A stretch of 64,000 bases of DNA from Calonectria ilicicola (GCA_020809705.1 CP085827.1:1550001-1614000), one strand, 5' to 3'; counted from the first letter of the stretch, positions 31,981-43,952 are shown. Program-made: numbers and translations. The notes: generated by a model not told the origin, from the letters alone.

Positions 31981-32890
31981 TTAAGGCAGTGTGTATCCAC
32001 CATCGATAACAATGTTTGCGCCTAGTAAATCATGTTAGCTTGTTCAATCAGAGAATTATTTCATGCACTCACCAGTCATGTAGCTACTAGCATCACTGGC
32101 CAAGTAGACATAAGAGCCCTTCAACTCGGAGGCTTCGCAAAGTCTAGATCCGGGAATCATGCCAAACCACTTATCCCTCCATTCCTTAGGGTGAACCTCC
32201 AACATCTCAGTCGCGATAAATCCCTAGTTCAATTAGTAAAAGTTTCCTCTAACATTTGCGATCCAGACTTACGGGAGAAACACAGTTGACTCTGGCAAAG
32301 TCAACCCACTCAACTGCCAAGCTCTTGGCAAGATGGACAACGGCGGCCTTGCTAGCATTGTATGCAGCCTGAGTCTGAGGCACATTCACAAGAATGGCGC
32401 TCACACTGGCGGTGAAAATGATGCTGCCTCGGGTCTTGGTGCCCTTCATGACGTTGGCAGCGGCCTGCGCCGTCCAGAAAGCGCCGTTGAAGTTGACATC
32501 GATGATCTGTCGCCACTTATCCTCGGGGTAGTCCTCAGCAGGAATGTGGTCAGCAATACCAGCATTGGCAACGACGATGTCGAGGCCGTTGAGCTCCTTG
32601 GCGGCAGTCTGCACCACCGAGTTTACGGAAGCGCGGTCAACGACATTGCACTGGTAAGCCTTGACAGTGCGACCGGGGTTGGCGGAGGAAAGCGAAGCAA
32701 GGAGAGAAGAGATCTCGTCGGCCGATGTTGATGAGTAGGTGATGGCGACGGAGGCACCAGCTTCAAGGAGACCGATGGCGACTTGAAGGCCAATTCCTCG
32801 GGATCCACCCGTAACAAGGGCTGTCTTTCCCTCTAGGGAGAAGTGCGATAGCACTGGGGCAGTGGGGTTGGGGTGGGCAGCGAGAACCAT
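31981..32890 (-). CDS. Short-chain dehydrogenase/reductase, sorbose/mannitol dehydrogenase-like
   Basis: Three exons, 32890..32273, 32223..32073 and 32021..31981, with 49- and 51-nt introns, give 269 residues. Classical SDR marks: TGGSRGIG at residues 27-34, NAG at 109-111 (VVANAGIAD), a catalytic Ser in FTASVSAI, Tyr177 and Lys181 in YNASKAA, and a C-terminal SDASSYMTGANIVIDGGYT. The whole sequence resembles NADP(H)-dependent fungal L-sorbose/L-xylulose/mannitol dehydrogenases. Its upstream region has a dense group of CreA-type sites, consistent with glucose repression of a sugar-use gene. It probably interconverts a ketose and a polyol in the cytosol. The substrate is not determined. Confidence 0.88.
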
Positions 32891-33625
32891 TGTGGATGAT
32901 TATTAGATGAGCGGAAGAAGAGAGTCTAGATGTGAGTTCAAACTGACAATCAATTCACTGAACGACTTACAAAGATTTAAAGCATCTTACAGTCGCGACA
33001 ATGAAGATTCACCGTCTCATTGAAGCTGCAGCTCCTGCGGCTGACCCTCTCCGGTGCTGATCTGGCCAAGGTGGGGATATCTGCGGGGTTGCGGTCTGGG
33101 GCGACTCTCCCCCGGAGCGTGGGGCTCAGATCGGGCACCAACTGGGAGGGTCACCCTCACTGCTTGTTCCGTGTCCTTATGCTAGGTCAGGTCTAAATTA
33201 AACTTGGTTACTCGTTGGTATGCTCAATCGATTTTAGCCTCATGTCGCTGGAAGACTTGTGAACAGGTGGAGAGATTGTGTGAACTCGAGAATGCAACCT
33301 ATGAAAGATGATGGCTTTTTGTGTTATCATTGTAACAACATAATCTGACTACCCTAAATATCAATCTGATGGTGAAAAATGATCAATAAAATTCGGAACA
33401 ATTACATATAAAACTAGATGTTCATTTGTTTTTGTATTCTGGACCAAAAGAGTAGAGACAAGCTGGGTGTTTTGTTTCTTATTGAAGCAGCCAAATACGT
33501 GGTATCTGTCCACGATATTTTCTACCAGTTGGCCAAACATCATCACATTTACACGATGGCTAGTTTTTGGAGATATCTTAATACTTTATTTTCGACTTGA
33601 ATTAAATTTTCTATCCCAATTTATT
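32891..33625. promoter_or_regulatory. SDR promoter with cluster of CreA-like sites
   Basis: Five matches to SYGGRG or its complement fall within 54 bases: GTGGGG 33071, GCGGGG 33083, CTGGGG 33096, CCCCGG 33110 and GTGGGG 33119. CreA/Cre1 binds this motif, and closely spaced pairs are functional in known cases. The rest of the interval is AT-rich 3' flank of the zinc dehydrogenase gene. Confidence 0.5.
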
Positions 33626-34782
33626 CTACTTCTGCACTCCCTCAATAATAACCTTGAGCGTGTTCTCCTGAGCCTGTCGAACCAGTTCAAATGCTTCCTC
33701 AGCTTGCTCGAACTTGAATCGATGAGTGATGAGCTTGGAAGGCTTGATTTGGCCGTTTCCAATAAGTCTAATTGCCTCGGGGTAGCAACCCGTCGAGTAA
33801 CGAATGGAACCCTTGACATTCAATGCCCGGATGCAAGCTGTCGTGATGGGGAAAACGACATTCTCCTTGCCCATGCCGGCCTGCACATAGGTACCACCCT
33901 TCTTGGCAGCAAAGATACCGGCCTGAATGCAAGGTTCTGCACCTGTGCACTCCAGCACCACATCTGCGCCCTGACCAAGACCAAATTCCTTGATAATTCT
34001 CTCTCCCATAGCACGAGCAGCCTCAACTGGGTCCTCGCCGGCCTCGGGTTTGGTCTTGTTGACGTAAACGCCATCGGCAGCGAAATCACGAGCAAATTGT
34101 GCTCGAGATTCGGAGATGTCAACGCCAATGACTCTGCTGGCACCTGATGCTTTGGCAACGGCCTGGCAAAGCACACCAATGGGACCACATCCAAAGACCA
34201 AAACCGACTGGCCAGCGCGAAGATCTCCCACTTTGACAATCTGAACAGCAACAGCCACGGGCTCTACAAGAGCACCGTCCTCGGCAGTCATGCTGTCAGT
34301 GATAGGGTAAACATAATCAGAAGCAACGTCGTAGTACTTCTGAAGAGTTCCATCGTGAGGGGGGGTGGCAGCGAAGACAGTATCCTCGCAAAGGTTGTAG
34401 GAGCCAACACGGCAGAAGTCGCATCTGCGGCAAGGAACACCAGGCTCAATGGCGACTCGGTCGCCCACCTTGACGTTCTTTACTTTGCTGCCCACCTCTA
34501 CGATAACACCAGCACTTTCATGGCCCAAGATAATGGGGCTCTTGAGGATAAAATCACCGATGCGTCCACGCTGCCAGTAGTGCACGTCACTGCCGCAGAT
34601 ACCAGTCTGCTGGACATGGACACGAACATCGTGCTCATCCTTCAGTGGGGTCACCTTGCGTTCCTCAAAGGAAACGTTCTTGAGGGACTGAAGAACAAAG
34701 GCGGGGTTCTACAGAATATTCTGTCAGAATGATGGCCATATGCTACCGACGGACATCAAGAAAAACTTACTACTTCTGTCAT
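33626..34782 (-). CDS. Zinc-dependent polyol dehydrogenase (sorbitol/xylitol dehydrogenase family)
   Basis: A tiny first exon, 34782..34771, encodes MTEV. A 62-nt intron follows, then 34708..33626, giving 364 residues. The start NPAFVLQSLKNVSFEERKV is the usual beginning of fungal xylitol and sorbitol dehydrogenases. Catalytic zinc ligands: Cys42 (GICGSD) and His67-Glu68 (LGHES). Structural zinc Cys at 97, 100, 103 and 111 are all present. The coenzyme fold has FGCGPIGVL and VIGVDISESR; the Asp after the second strand suggests NAD. It oxidises a polyol to the 2-ketose. It is divergent from the kinase gene at 35104 with a 321-base shared promoter. Confidence 0.9.
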
Positions 34783-35103
34783 GGTGAATTATCGAGTACC
34801 TTGATGGCTGCAGAGTGGAAGCTGGGGAAGAGAGGTTGATCGAGATTCTTATTAATTCATACTAGATATTTTAGGTCATCTCAAAAAAGCCGTCCATGGT
34901 GTATTCGGATGGTGTATCCGGATGAACTGCTGCGGGCGGGGAAGCATGAATGCAGGGTGACAGAGCTCCGCAGGGATCCGAATGGCCTCTCACTGGCTGA
35001 GATTTTATACAGTAAATAGGAATAATAAATGCATCGAAATTTCCATGACCTATGGTATGAGAAATGAAGGGAACAAGCACAAAATTTAGACATCAAGGGC
35101 ACA
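34783..35103. promoter_or_regulatory. Divergent promoter, polyol dehydrogenase / sugar kinase-like genes
   Basis: A 321-base shared 5' region. It has a GCGGGG CreA-like site near 34936, and a TCGGATGGTGTATCCGGATGA near 34905-34925 with the inverted units ATCCGGAT/ATTCGGAT, a possible regulator site. Shared use suggests co-regulation. Confidence 0.5.
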
Positions 35104-35790
35104 ATGGATACTGTCTACCGCTCCTTAGCAGAGCGTGTCGAGCGCCAATTCGCGCTCAATAAGGCCCAGGGCAAAGACCGGCTCCTCATTGCCATGGCCG
35201 GGCCACCAGGTTCGGGAAAGTCGACAATTGCCCAAATGGTTGCCCAAGCCGTGGCATCGTTGCCTTCGGGACTGTCCATTGCGGTCGTCTCGGTGGACGG
35301 CTTCCACCTTCCCCTGGCCACTCTCCGCTCTTTGCCTAATGCAGCGGAGGCTCTCGCCCGCCGCGGCGCACCCTGGACCTTTGACGGGGCAGCCGCGGCC
35401 GCCCTGGTGGCCAAGCTCCGGGATGGGGCCGGGAGCTTCGCTGTCACTGCGCCAACATTCGATCACGCAGTAAAAGATCCGGTGCCTGATGGCCTGACAG
35501 TGGGACCCGATGTGCAGGTGTGCATTCTTGAGGGTAACTATCTACTGTGCGACGAGGAACCGTGGGCGGCAATCGCCCCTGCAGCGGATGATCGATGGCT
35601 TGTCAAGGTCGAACCATCTCTTGCACGTACACGAGTAGCAAAGCGACATCTTCAGGCAGGAATTGAGGACACCATGGAAAAGGCGCTCAGCCGAACCGAT
35701 GAGAACGACCTGGTTAATGGAGAGTACGTGACTAGGCACAGCGAGGGGCGTTATGATATTTTGATAGAGAGCATTGAGGAAAAGATATAG
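35104..35790 (+). CDS. P-loop kinase of the uridine kinase/FrcK-YFH7-like family
   Basis: A single exon of 228 residues. It has a Walker A, GPPGSGKST, at residues 33-41. VSVDGFHLP follows, with the DGFH typical of uridine kinase, phosphoribulokinase and pantothenate kinase relatives. Further marks are RRGAPWTFD, PTFDHAVKDPVP and EGNYLL..EEPW, then VAKRHLQAGI. This combination matches bacterial FrcK ('fructose transport system kinase') and yeast YFH7-type proteins, whose substrates are poorly defined. In this context, next to polyol/ketose dehydrogenases and a sugar porter, phosphorylation of a ketose is a reasonable guess. The gene is intronless and clearly more GC-rich in its first 550 bases than its neighbours, which may reflect a different origin. 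Confidence 0.85.
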   Translation: MDTVYRSLAERVERQFALNKAQGKDRLLIAMAGPPGSGKSTIAQMVAQAVASLPSGLSIAVVSVDGFHLPLATLRSLPNAAEALARRGAPWTFDGAAAAALVAKLRDGAGSFAVTAPTFDHAVKDPVPDGLTVGPDVQVCILEGNYLLCDEEPWAAIAPAADDRWLVKVEPSLARTRVAKRHLQAGIEDTMEKALSRTDENDLVNGEYVTRHSEGRYDILIESIEEKI

Positions 35791-36315
35791 GGGTAACACT
35801 ATTGCTATTTTTTCTTGTTCCTAAACTCGCCTGAATGAAACTGCGGTGTGCGCACTGTTTCCAATTCCTACATCGTTAGCCTTCATAATTCGGCTTGGTG
35901 CCCAATGTCCTAATGCCTGTACACTTTCATAATATTACCTCAATAACTTCATTAAAAACAATGACAGCACTAGCAAGAATGCGAATTAATCCGGGGTTAT
36001 CGAAACCATCAGTCCCCCACATTTTGCTCCAAGAGTTAATAACCAAGGGCGACAATCACCCTACCCCGGACGGGGAGTGAATACTCCAACACGGAGCGGC
36101 ACGGCCGCCCCGTCCGCTTTCTCCACAGTCCCCGTTACCCCAGCTTTGACGGACGCTGGTTCCCGTCTTGCATTAGATGGGCATAGCGTTGTGATTATTT
36201 GAAGGCCCGAAAACTCTTGCTCGCCTAATGACAGAACGATCCATGCTTTGGTGTACACTCGACATTTAGCCTCAATTTTCGTTTTCGGATCAAACCACCA
36301 ACTTGATTAGTTACA
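35791..36315. other. Intergenic region upstream of the second SDR
   Basis: About 525 bases: kinase 3' flank plus the promoter of the gene at 36316. The ACCCTACCCCGGACGGGGAGTG at 36058-36079 has back-to-back CCCCGG/CGGGGAG CreA-like sites. Confidence 0.45.
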
Positions 36316-37214
36316 ATGTCGGACACAAACGGAACCAACGGGGCCAACGGACGAGTGTCCATTCGCAAGCCCAACCCACCTATTGAGGATAGCCTCTTTA
36401 AGTCGTTCCGACTTGATGGTCGCACCGTGATCATCACCGGTGGATGTGGAGGTATTGGTGTTGAGATCGCCCGCGGCTTGGCCGAGGCAGGTGCCAATGT
36501 AAGACAATCCTCGCTACAATCCATCTGAAAATAGGGCTGACGTTTCATTTTAAGCTTGCTCTGTGGTACTACCGATCTTCTTCTGCAGAGAAGATCAAGA
36601 ACAAGATCAGCCAAGACTTTGGAGTCAAGGTAGAGGTCTACCAGGTTGATGTCCGCAAGTACGAGAATGTCGAGGCCACCGTCGCTCAAGTTGTCAAGGA
36701 CTTTAGCAGACTTGATATCATGATCGCCAACCACGGTATCCCCACAAAGGCTGGAGGCCTTGATGACAAGATCGAGGACTGGGATAATGTACGAGCTACC
36801 GACTTTGACGGAGCTTACTACTGCATGCGTGCTGCTGGTCTCGTATTCCGAGAGCAGAAGCGGGGTGTCGGTATCATCACTTCCAGCATGAGTGGCCACG
36901 CTGCCAATGTGCCTCAGGAGCAGAGCTGCTACAATGCCTGCAAGGCTGGATGCATCCATTTGGCCAAGAGCCTAGCAGTCGAGTGGGCCAAATGGGGCGG
37001 CCGAATCAACTCAGTCAGCCCTGGTTACATTGACACGGCAATTTCCGGAGACTGTCCGTTTGAGATGAAGGAGGAGTGGTTCAGCCTTACTCCCTTGATG
37101 AGAGATGCGGACCCCAGGGAGTTGAGAGGAATTTACTTGTACCTCGCCAGTGATGCAAGCACATACACCACTGGTGCTGACTTCATTATTGATGGTGGAT
37201 ACACTGCGCGATAA
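36316..37214 (+). CDS. Second short-chain dehydrogenase (NADP-mannitol/sorbose reductase-like)
   Basis: Exons 36316..36498 and 36555..37214, with a 56-nt intron (GTAAGA...TTTTAAG) in phase 0, give 280 residues. It has TGGCGGIG at residues 41-48, a 'MIANHG' element in place of NNAG, ITSSMSGH with the catalytic Ser, the YNACKAG active-site Tyr/Lys, and the C-terminal IDGGYTAR. The N-terminal extension (NGTNGANG) is low-complexity. It is of the same subfamily as the SDR at 31981-32890 but clearly diverged, so the two probably have different substrates or directions. Same strand as the kinase, the sugar transporter and the regulator that follow. Confidence 0.88.
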
Positions 37215-38627
37215 ATTATGATCATTGTAAATAAAATAAATAGATTTTTAAAGTTACTTGTCACTCTTCAGCCTCAGTACCTTGTAACTATGCACCATGG
37301 GAGTTTGTGGACTATCTATTGCCGGGTCCGGCCCGACAAAATGATGCCTCTCAATGAACAGTGGACCTTTCAATGTTCATGACGACACCACTTGTTTGAA
37401 CCGGTTCCCTACAATGACAACAAAACAACATGGATTACCATGAGAAAACTCATCTAGAAGTGGGAAAATAAAATCACTAAACCAGTAATGGTATTAATTT
37501 ACCTAAGACTAGATAATATAGTGATAAATTTCTTTATTTTCATCTAATGATTACTTATTTTACTACCGCTTTCTCCAGCAGCTGGCATGTGTATGGTCAC
37601 CAATGGGTCATAACCCCCGGCCTATTCCCATAATTACGCCCACAAGGCCCGATTCCTGCAACAAACCATCCATCATCACCAGACGTGGCAACGCGCATAG
37701 CTACGCAACCATACCATGCATCCACCGACTGGGACATGCCGTTACCGGAAGACCGGGAGAAGAGTCACGTGAGAACATTGACAGGAACCTCCTGTGTATA
37801 CGAAAAGGGCTGGGTTAGGGGAAGAATGCGACCCAAATAGTGGAGTAACATGTCCCTAAAGCGGGAATAAGATTTGAAAGTTGGGGAGGAAAACTGGCCA
37901 CCGTGGCACAGCAATGGATGAAATGGAAGCCATCCACCACTATACACGGCTTGAAAGTCACTCGTATCTACTTATTTGCAGTCCATGTTGCTTTGGATTA
38001 ATACAACGAATGTTCAGATGTGATGAGTCCCCTTTCGCCTGTGTCGTTTGTCATGTCGTATTTCCGCATTTTGCCGACTCGGTGACTTCCGGGGTCGGAG
38101 TCGACAAGGAAAACGAACGTTTACATCGGTACCAGGATCCCGGCCATCGGCTTAGTGTTAGAGAATGCCTCAGTGGGTCTGAATGGAACGGCCCAGCAGG
38201 TTACCGTTTCCCACACAGAGGCGCCGTCAGGCCCACTCGCAAATCATCTCGAGTCATGAATTGGTCCCTGTCCACTGAGCATCGCGGTCGACTGTCACCC
38301 TCACCCGGGCGCCCCACACCGCCAGGCCTGGTTGGCCTGACGGAGGGATGCAATGCTTCTCCATTTCCCCGCGTAATCTCCACAGGCTAGTGGCTCCCCT
38401 TCTCCAGGTTATGGCATGCAGACAATCCGGGGGGAGGAAGTCTGATGTTCACTCTCAAACGCTGCCTCGGGTCTTGCTTCGGATATGACGCGTTGTAGTA
38501 TACACATAAACATGGTTAATATATATAGATCGGCTGTCCCACCCTTCCACTGCTGATGCCACGCTCAGTTCGTTTGGCTTTAAGATCACCTGCATATCAT
38601 CCTCGTCACTTGGTTACTCTTCCTACC
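37215..38627. other. Long intergenic region, promoter of the sugar transporter
   Basis: About 1.4 kb without a convincing frame. A TATATATA box at 38520-38527 is 101 bases upstream of the transporter ATG. Long upstream regions are common for carbon-regulated transporter genes. Confidence 0.5.
38520..38527 (+). promoter_or_regulatory. TATA box of sugar transporter gene
   Basis: TATATATA, about 100 bases before the ATG at 38628. Confidence 0.55.
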
Positions 38628-40378
38628 ATGGCGTCCCAGGTAGAACGCGACGCAAAGATCGTCGGCAAAGCCCTGGCTGAGGTCTTGCCACGAACCGAGA
38701 AATATTGGTTCCAGCAGTCCCATCTTATCAAGCTGAATCTTCTTCTTCTCATCCCGCTATTGTCAAGTTCCGTCTCTGGATATGATGGTGGGTGGCTAGG
38801 GCATCCATGTTGTGTGGCATTGACTAACTGCAGATGCAGGTTCCCTCATGAACGGGGTTCAATCTCTTACCCAATGGAAAGACTTTTTCGGAAATCCTAC
38901 AGGAACTAAGCTCGGGCTTGTAAATGCAGCCCAATCGATCGGATCGGTTCTCGCACTCCCGTTTGTTGGTAACTTGTCGGATAAATTCGGACGAAAGCCA
39001 GTGCTTCTTACGGGCACCATTCTTATCTGCATTGCGTCTGCAATTCAAGCGGCTTCAATCAACTATGCCATGTTTGTCATCTCTCGAATCATCGTTGGAT
39101 TTGGCGGCATGTTCGTTGTCCAACCCAGTCCGATGCTGATTGCCGAGTTGGCATTCCCCACACATCGCGGCAAATACACAAGTGCCTTCTGGACATTTTA
39201 TTATCTGGGCGCTATTCTAGCATCTTGGACAACATTTGGAACACAGGATTACACGAGCAACATCTCTTGGAGGTTGCCATCTGCTTTGCAGGCCTTGTTC
39301 CCTCTTGTTCAACTCGTCTTCTGTTGGTGGCTTCCAGAGTCTCCTCGTTGGCTCGTATCAAAGGACCGCACGCCCGAAGCCGCTACCATTCTTACCAAGT
39401 TCCATGATCCAGAGACAGAGAACAGTCCACTTGTCACCCGAGAATTGGCAGAGATCGTGGAGACTATCCAACATGAGCGAATGGCCAAGAGCACTGGCTG
39501 GTCTGCGCTTGTTAGCACCCCCGGTAACCGCAAGCGAACTCTCATCGCCGTATTGACAGGAGGAATGGCTCAATGGAACGGTATTGGTAAGCAAACTTTT
39601 GGTCTTTTACATTATCGAAGTTGAGAAAGAAACTTGTTGGGCATACTTTGACTGCATGTCAATATCCAAAGTTTTCTTCTCAACAGAAAAGGCCCCTTAA
39701 CTTTAGGAATGCATTGATTACTAATTACTTTAAAACACAGGCGTGGTATCGTATTACCTTACATTGGTTCTTGATACGGTTGGAATCAAGGACACATTCG
39801 ACCAGACCTTGATCAACGGACTGCTCCAAATCTTCAACTTTGGAGCAGCATTGGGCGCCGCCTTCCTTGTGGACCGTCTAGGACGACGAACTCTATTTTT
39901 ATGGTCAGGAATTGGAATGCTCATCAGCTACTGCGTTTGGACTGGAGCCAGTTCTGTCGAGGGCAGCAAGCCGGCAGGAATTGTCGTGGTCGCAATGCTT
40001 TTTGTCTTTTACTTCCACTACGACATCGCTTGGACTCCTCTTTTATTTGGATACCCGACGGAGATTTTCCCCTTTTCACTCAGATCCAAGGGTATCGCAG
40101 TCGAGCTTTTCTCCATTTACGGATCTCTTATTATTGCGGCTTTCACCAACCCAATCGGCCTCGACAACATTGGCTGGAAGTACTATATTGTTTTCTGCGT
40201 TCTGCTCGCAATCTTCCTCGCAATCACGTTCTTCTATTTCCCAGAGACGAAGGGATACAGCCTGGAAGAAATTGCAAAGATTTTTGACGGCGACGATGTG
40301 ATTGATGAAGAGCGAGTTCGAAGCAGCAAGATCCCCAATGACTTCAAGGACAATGCCAGTCATTGTGAGCAGGCTTAG
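38628..40378 (+). CDS. Sugar-porter family MFS transporter
   Basis: Exons 38628..38787, 38840..39586 and 39741..40378, with introns of 52 and 154 nt and matching phases, give 514 residues. I use the second of two close acceptors (38839), since this gives GYDGSLMNG, the sugar-porter helix 1 end. Family marks: GNLSDKFGRKP, WWLPESPRWLVSK, FLVDRLGRRTLFLW, FGYPTEIFPFSLRSKG and PETKGYSLEEI. It is a 12-helix plasma-membrane proton symporter of the lactose/hexose/quinate-permease-like fungal type. Position between the SDR and the Gal4-type regulator suggests it imports the substrate of this cluster. Confidence 0.92.
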
Positions 40379-40999
40379 AAACGCCGCGGGATTGCTGGGT
40401 GGTAGCGTTGTGTTTTGTTTCCCATTTATACTCTAAAGAAATCATATTTACAAGAAACAGGTTCTTCTTTCGTTCACTGGGTCCGATGTTGCTGACGTTC
40501 AACTTGACTGGTGCTGGTGGAGACTGACGCGATTACGTCAGGACAGGCCACATTCCCACATAATTCCTGTTCCCCCAAAAATTATCCATCTACAATATCA
40601 CGGGGCTGATCCTGGCGAGATCGAGCTCAGTCGGTTGTTCCAGTGCTGACAAGACGTCTTAAAAACCCCAAAGCGGGCGCGGGAAATGCCATACCACACA
40701 GTGTTTCCCCCCCTCTCTCTCCATTTTCGCCAGCCTTCGTAGCGATAAATCGGTGTAAACGGTCTGGTAGCGTGCGGGGAACAAACCTTCTCCGCAGACG
40801 ATTGTAGAAATTAGTCATGCAACTCCCCAGCCAAAGTGTGCGTGTGCCTGAGCGCTAGTCCCACTCCCCACATTAGACGCTGTCACGCGGATCTGTTAGA
40901 GAACGAACTGTTAAATCTCTCCCCAAGCCAAGGGCCGATATCGTTTGATGGCCAAGGGCGTATCTACCGTGCTTCTTCTGAAATCCAAGTATTTACACC
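40379..40999. other. Promoter region of the Gal4-type regulator
   Basis: About 620 bases. It contains several CCCC/GGGG runs with CreA-like matches (GCGGGG near 40776). No gene is seen. Confidence 0.45.
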
Positions 41000-43489
41000 A
41001 TGGGGCCTCCCGCATCAGATCCATCTGCGGCACAGCCGGCCCAGTTCGATATGTCGGCACTCACCAACACGGATGAGTCTCACGACACCTTCATCGGCTC
41101 ATCGGACCAGGCCTGCAAGGAGTGCCGGAGGAGAAAGGCCCGGTGCAATCGAGCCCTCCCCATGTGCGAGCCCTGCATAAGGTACCGCAGACACTGCTTG
41201 TATGAGAAGCACTCGCGTACTCCATTGACGCGCAAGTATGTGCCCCGCTCCCGCGCCGCATCCCTTAGGTGTGAGCTAACCAGCCAAGACATCTCACCGA
41301 AGTTGAGGCTCGTCTTGAGCGAGCGGAGGCTATGGTCAAACACATGCGCACATTGATACCTTCTAACTTAAGATCTCCGGACAAAGGGAGTAATTTGCCC
41401 GTGTCGTCCGCCAATTCCCAGTCTCAGCAACAGACACAGCCCTTCAATTTTTCTAGCACACCCGCGCCCCCGGTAGAGCAGCCACAATACGCAAACAACC
41501 ACGGCCCAACCCCTTCCGCACAGGACACGGTCACTTTAGCCCAGCCCACAATAACCCCTTCTACTTCTTCCTCTGATAGGACACAGGGACCCAGTCCTTC
41601 TCATGTGGATCACCAGAGGATGCTAGAAAGTCCACCTGTTGACGATTTTGAGTGGTGTGAAAGGACAACAGCTCATGTACACGGACTATCTCCGGATGCC
41701 GTAGCAGAGAATGCCGAAGAGGACAGTCCAATTTCAGATGGCATGGCTTCATTAACGGTGAATGAAGGTGAATCGGGTTATCTTGGTGTTGCCTCGGGCG
41801 CTGCATTGCTTCGTCTGCTAGAGCCCAAATCACGCCGCCGCCTTTCCAGATCACAACAGACAGTTACAAACCTTCATCCTCTAATTTCACAGCCCAATCC
41901 GAATAGGCATATCGCAGAGTCCATGATCGATGCCTATTTTAGACTTTATCATGTCAGTTATCCGATCATTCATGAACCAACTTTCCGCGCCCAATATAGC
42001 GAGGTGATTCCTCGGCCCAATGGGGTTTGCTGGACAGTTCTCGCATATGTTGTTGCAGCCATTGGCGTATGGGCTTCTGCAACTTCCTCAGCTGAAACCC
42101 TTGATATGGCCTTATTCCAGCAGGCCAGTTCAGTCCTTAGTTTCGACTTTCTTGAAGTCGGCAACCTCTCTTTGGTGCAGGCTTTGACACTGGCATCAAA
42201 CTTTCTCCAAAAACGGGACAAGCCCAACTCGGGTTACAACTATCTCGGTTTGGCAGTCCGCATGGCAATGGGTCTGGGACTTCACAAAGAGTTCCAGGGA
42301 TGGAACATTTCTCCACTTACAATGGAGATTAGAAGGCGTGTGTGGTGGTCGCTGGCGGTGTTTGATGTGGGAGCTACCATTACCTTTAGTCGTCCAGATG
42401 TGTGGCCGTACAAGGGGGTTGAGGTTTCGTTTCCTCTCAATGTCAATGACAAGGTAATTCCAAAAGTCTAATCTCATTCTGAACCTTGCGCTAAACGGAG
42501 CTTAGGATCTCACTGCTGCTTCGACTTCCTACCCGGTTGAGAGCAATCAAATTACGCCTTATACCGCTGTAGCAACACAGGCACGATTTCACATCGCGAC
42601 GCATGAATGCTATGATCGAATTATCTCAAAACCCTTCCCTTCTGCAGAAGAATTGCTGAAAATGGATTCCGCATTAATTGAGTCATGGCAGTCTGAAGTT
42701 CCTTCATTCTTTAGCGAGAGTGTTGTTGTGCCTCCTCGATATGCCTTCTCTCAGGCAGTCATGTCTTGGAGGGTACGAAACTTCAGAATAATTCTCTATC
42801 GTCCCATCGTAATTCGGAGAGCTTTGAGGCGTCGGGCGGATTCTGACCCTGAAAGTATTATGGCTTATGAGCGCTGCCTTGCGGAGGCAAAGTCCTCGAT
42901 TCATATGATAGCCGATTACTGGAAGAACCACGAACACAACCGACTCGCCGCGTGGTACAGCTTGTAAGCTCTTATTGATTATTTGAATATTTAGGTATAC
43001 TGAACCGCTCTTAGATATTTCCTCTTCCAAGCAGCTCTTATTCCATGCATCTGCTTGCGCAACCAGCCTTCAGCCCCCGAAGCATCAGATTGGCGAACGC
43101 AAATCACCATTACGCTCCAGACAATCACGGCGCTTGCACCAGCCAATGCCAGCTCAACAAGATGTTATCAAGTTATTTCTGACCTCTGTGGTCGGTACTT
43201 GGACAATGATCAAACCGAACTCGCCGCACCGGGTGTTTCAATTGGAGATGACATCAACGGTGCGAATGATGCCATGAACCAGCCAGCAGCAGAATTGGAG
43301 CAATGGATTTCAGAACCTGTGGAAGAAAGCCCCCAAACTCAAATTAACAACGTATTTAGCATGATGTGGCCGAACGCACCCCCATTAGAAATGGCTGACG
43401 TGGTGATGGGCGAAGACGCAGGCTGGATGGACTTTTTACGCATGGATAACAACGAGGAGTGGGAATCACCAAATCCTGAGCATTCATAA
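41000..43489 (+). CDS. Gal4-type Zn2Cys6 transcription factor, probable regulator of the sugar cluster
   Basis: Four exons, 41000..41235, 41289..42453, 42506..42963 and 43015..43489, with phases 2, 0, 2, give 777 residues. The zinc cluster is complete: CKECRRRKARC, then NRALPMCEPCIRYRRHC. The first junction gives LTRKHLTEVEARLERAEAMV, a linker-coiled-coil dimerisation element typical of Gal4-like fungal sugar regulators. A Gln/Ser/Pro-rich stretch follows, then the fungal_trans core (IDAYFRLYHVSYPIIHEPTF, RRVWWSLAVFDVGATITFSRP). The C-terminus is acidic (MADVVMGEDAGWMDFLRMDN), a likely activation domain. Last gene of the 32-43 kb block, so control of that block is likely (inference). Confidence 0.9.
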
Positions 43490-43952
43490 ATGCGGAACGA
43501 GAATCATGCCTGAATGGACATCTATCTGATTTAACTGTAATATGATAAAAGCATTGATTTCCACCTCGTTCACAGCTAAAAGTTTATTTGGTTTAACATG
43601 AGAGATCCAATGTTCGATTAGCCTGTTATTTAGTGCATTTAGATAATTGGCATAAGCGTGCCTTGAGTTTATTTTCTCATATTTTCTCCATGCATACGTA
43701 AATTAAATATATTCATCAATCATTGAGTCTTGGGCACCACCCAACACACATCGTCAATGTTGTTCTTGTCGAGAAATATTGGGAATTCTGCTATGAAAGT
43801 CACACATGCCATTCACAATCCGTAATTCAAGTGCAAATATATGAACTTTCAGATTCATACGTCAGCATTGCAGTAAATATTCGTCAATAGTCATTTTCCA
43901 TAATAAATTCCCCCTATCCACAATTCTCCAGTCTTCTGTGTCGCGGCCCCGT
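43490..43952. other. Intergenic region between convergent genes
   Basis: About 460 AT-rich bases. Nothing recognised. Confidence 0.5.
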
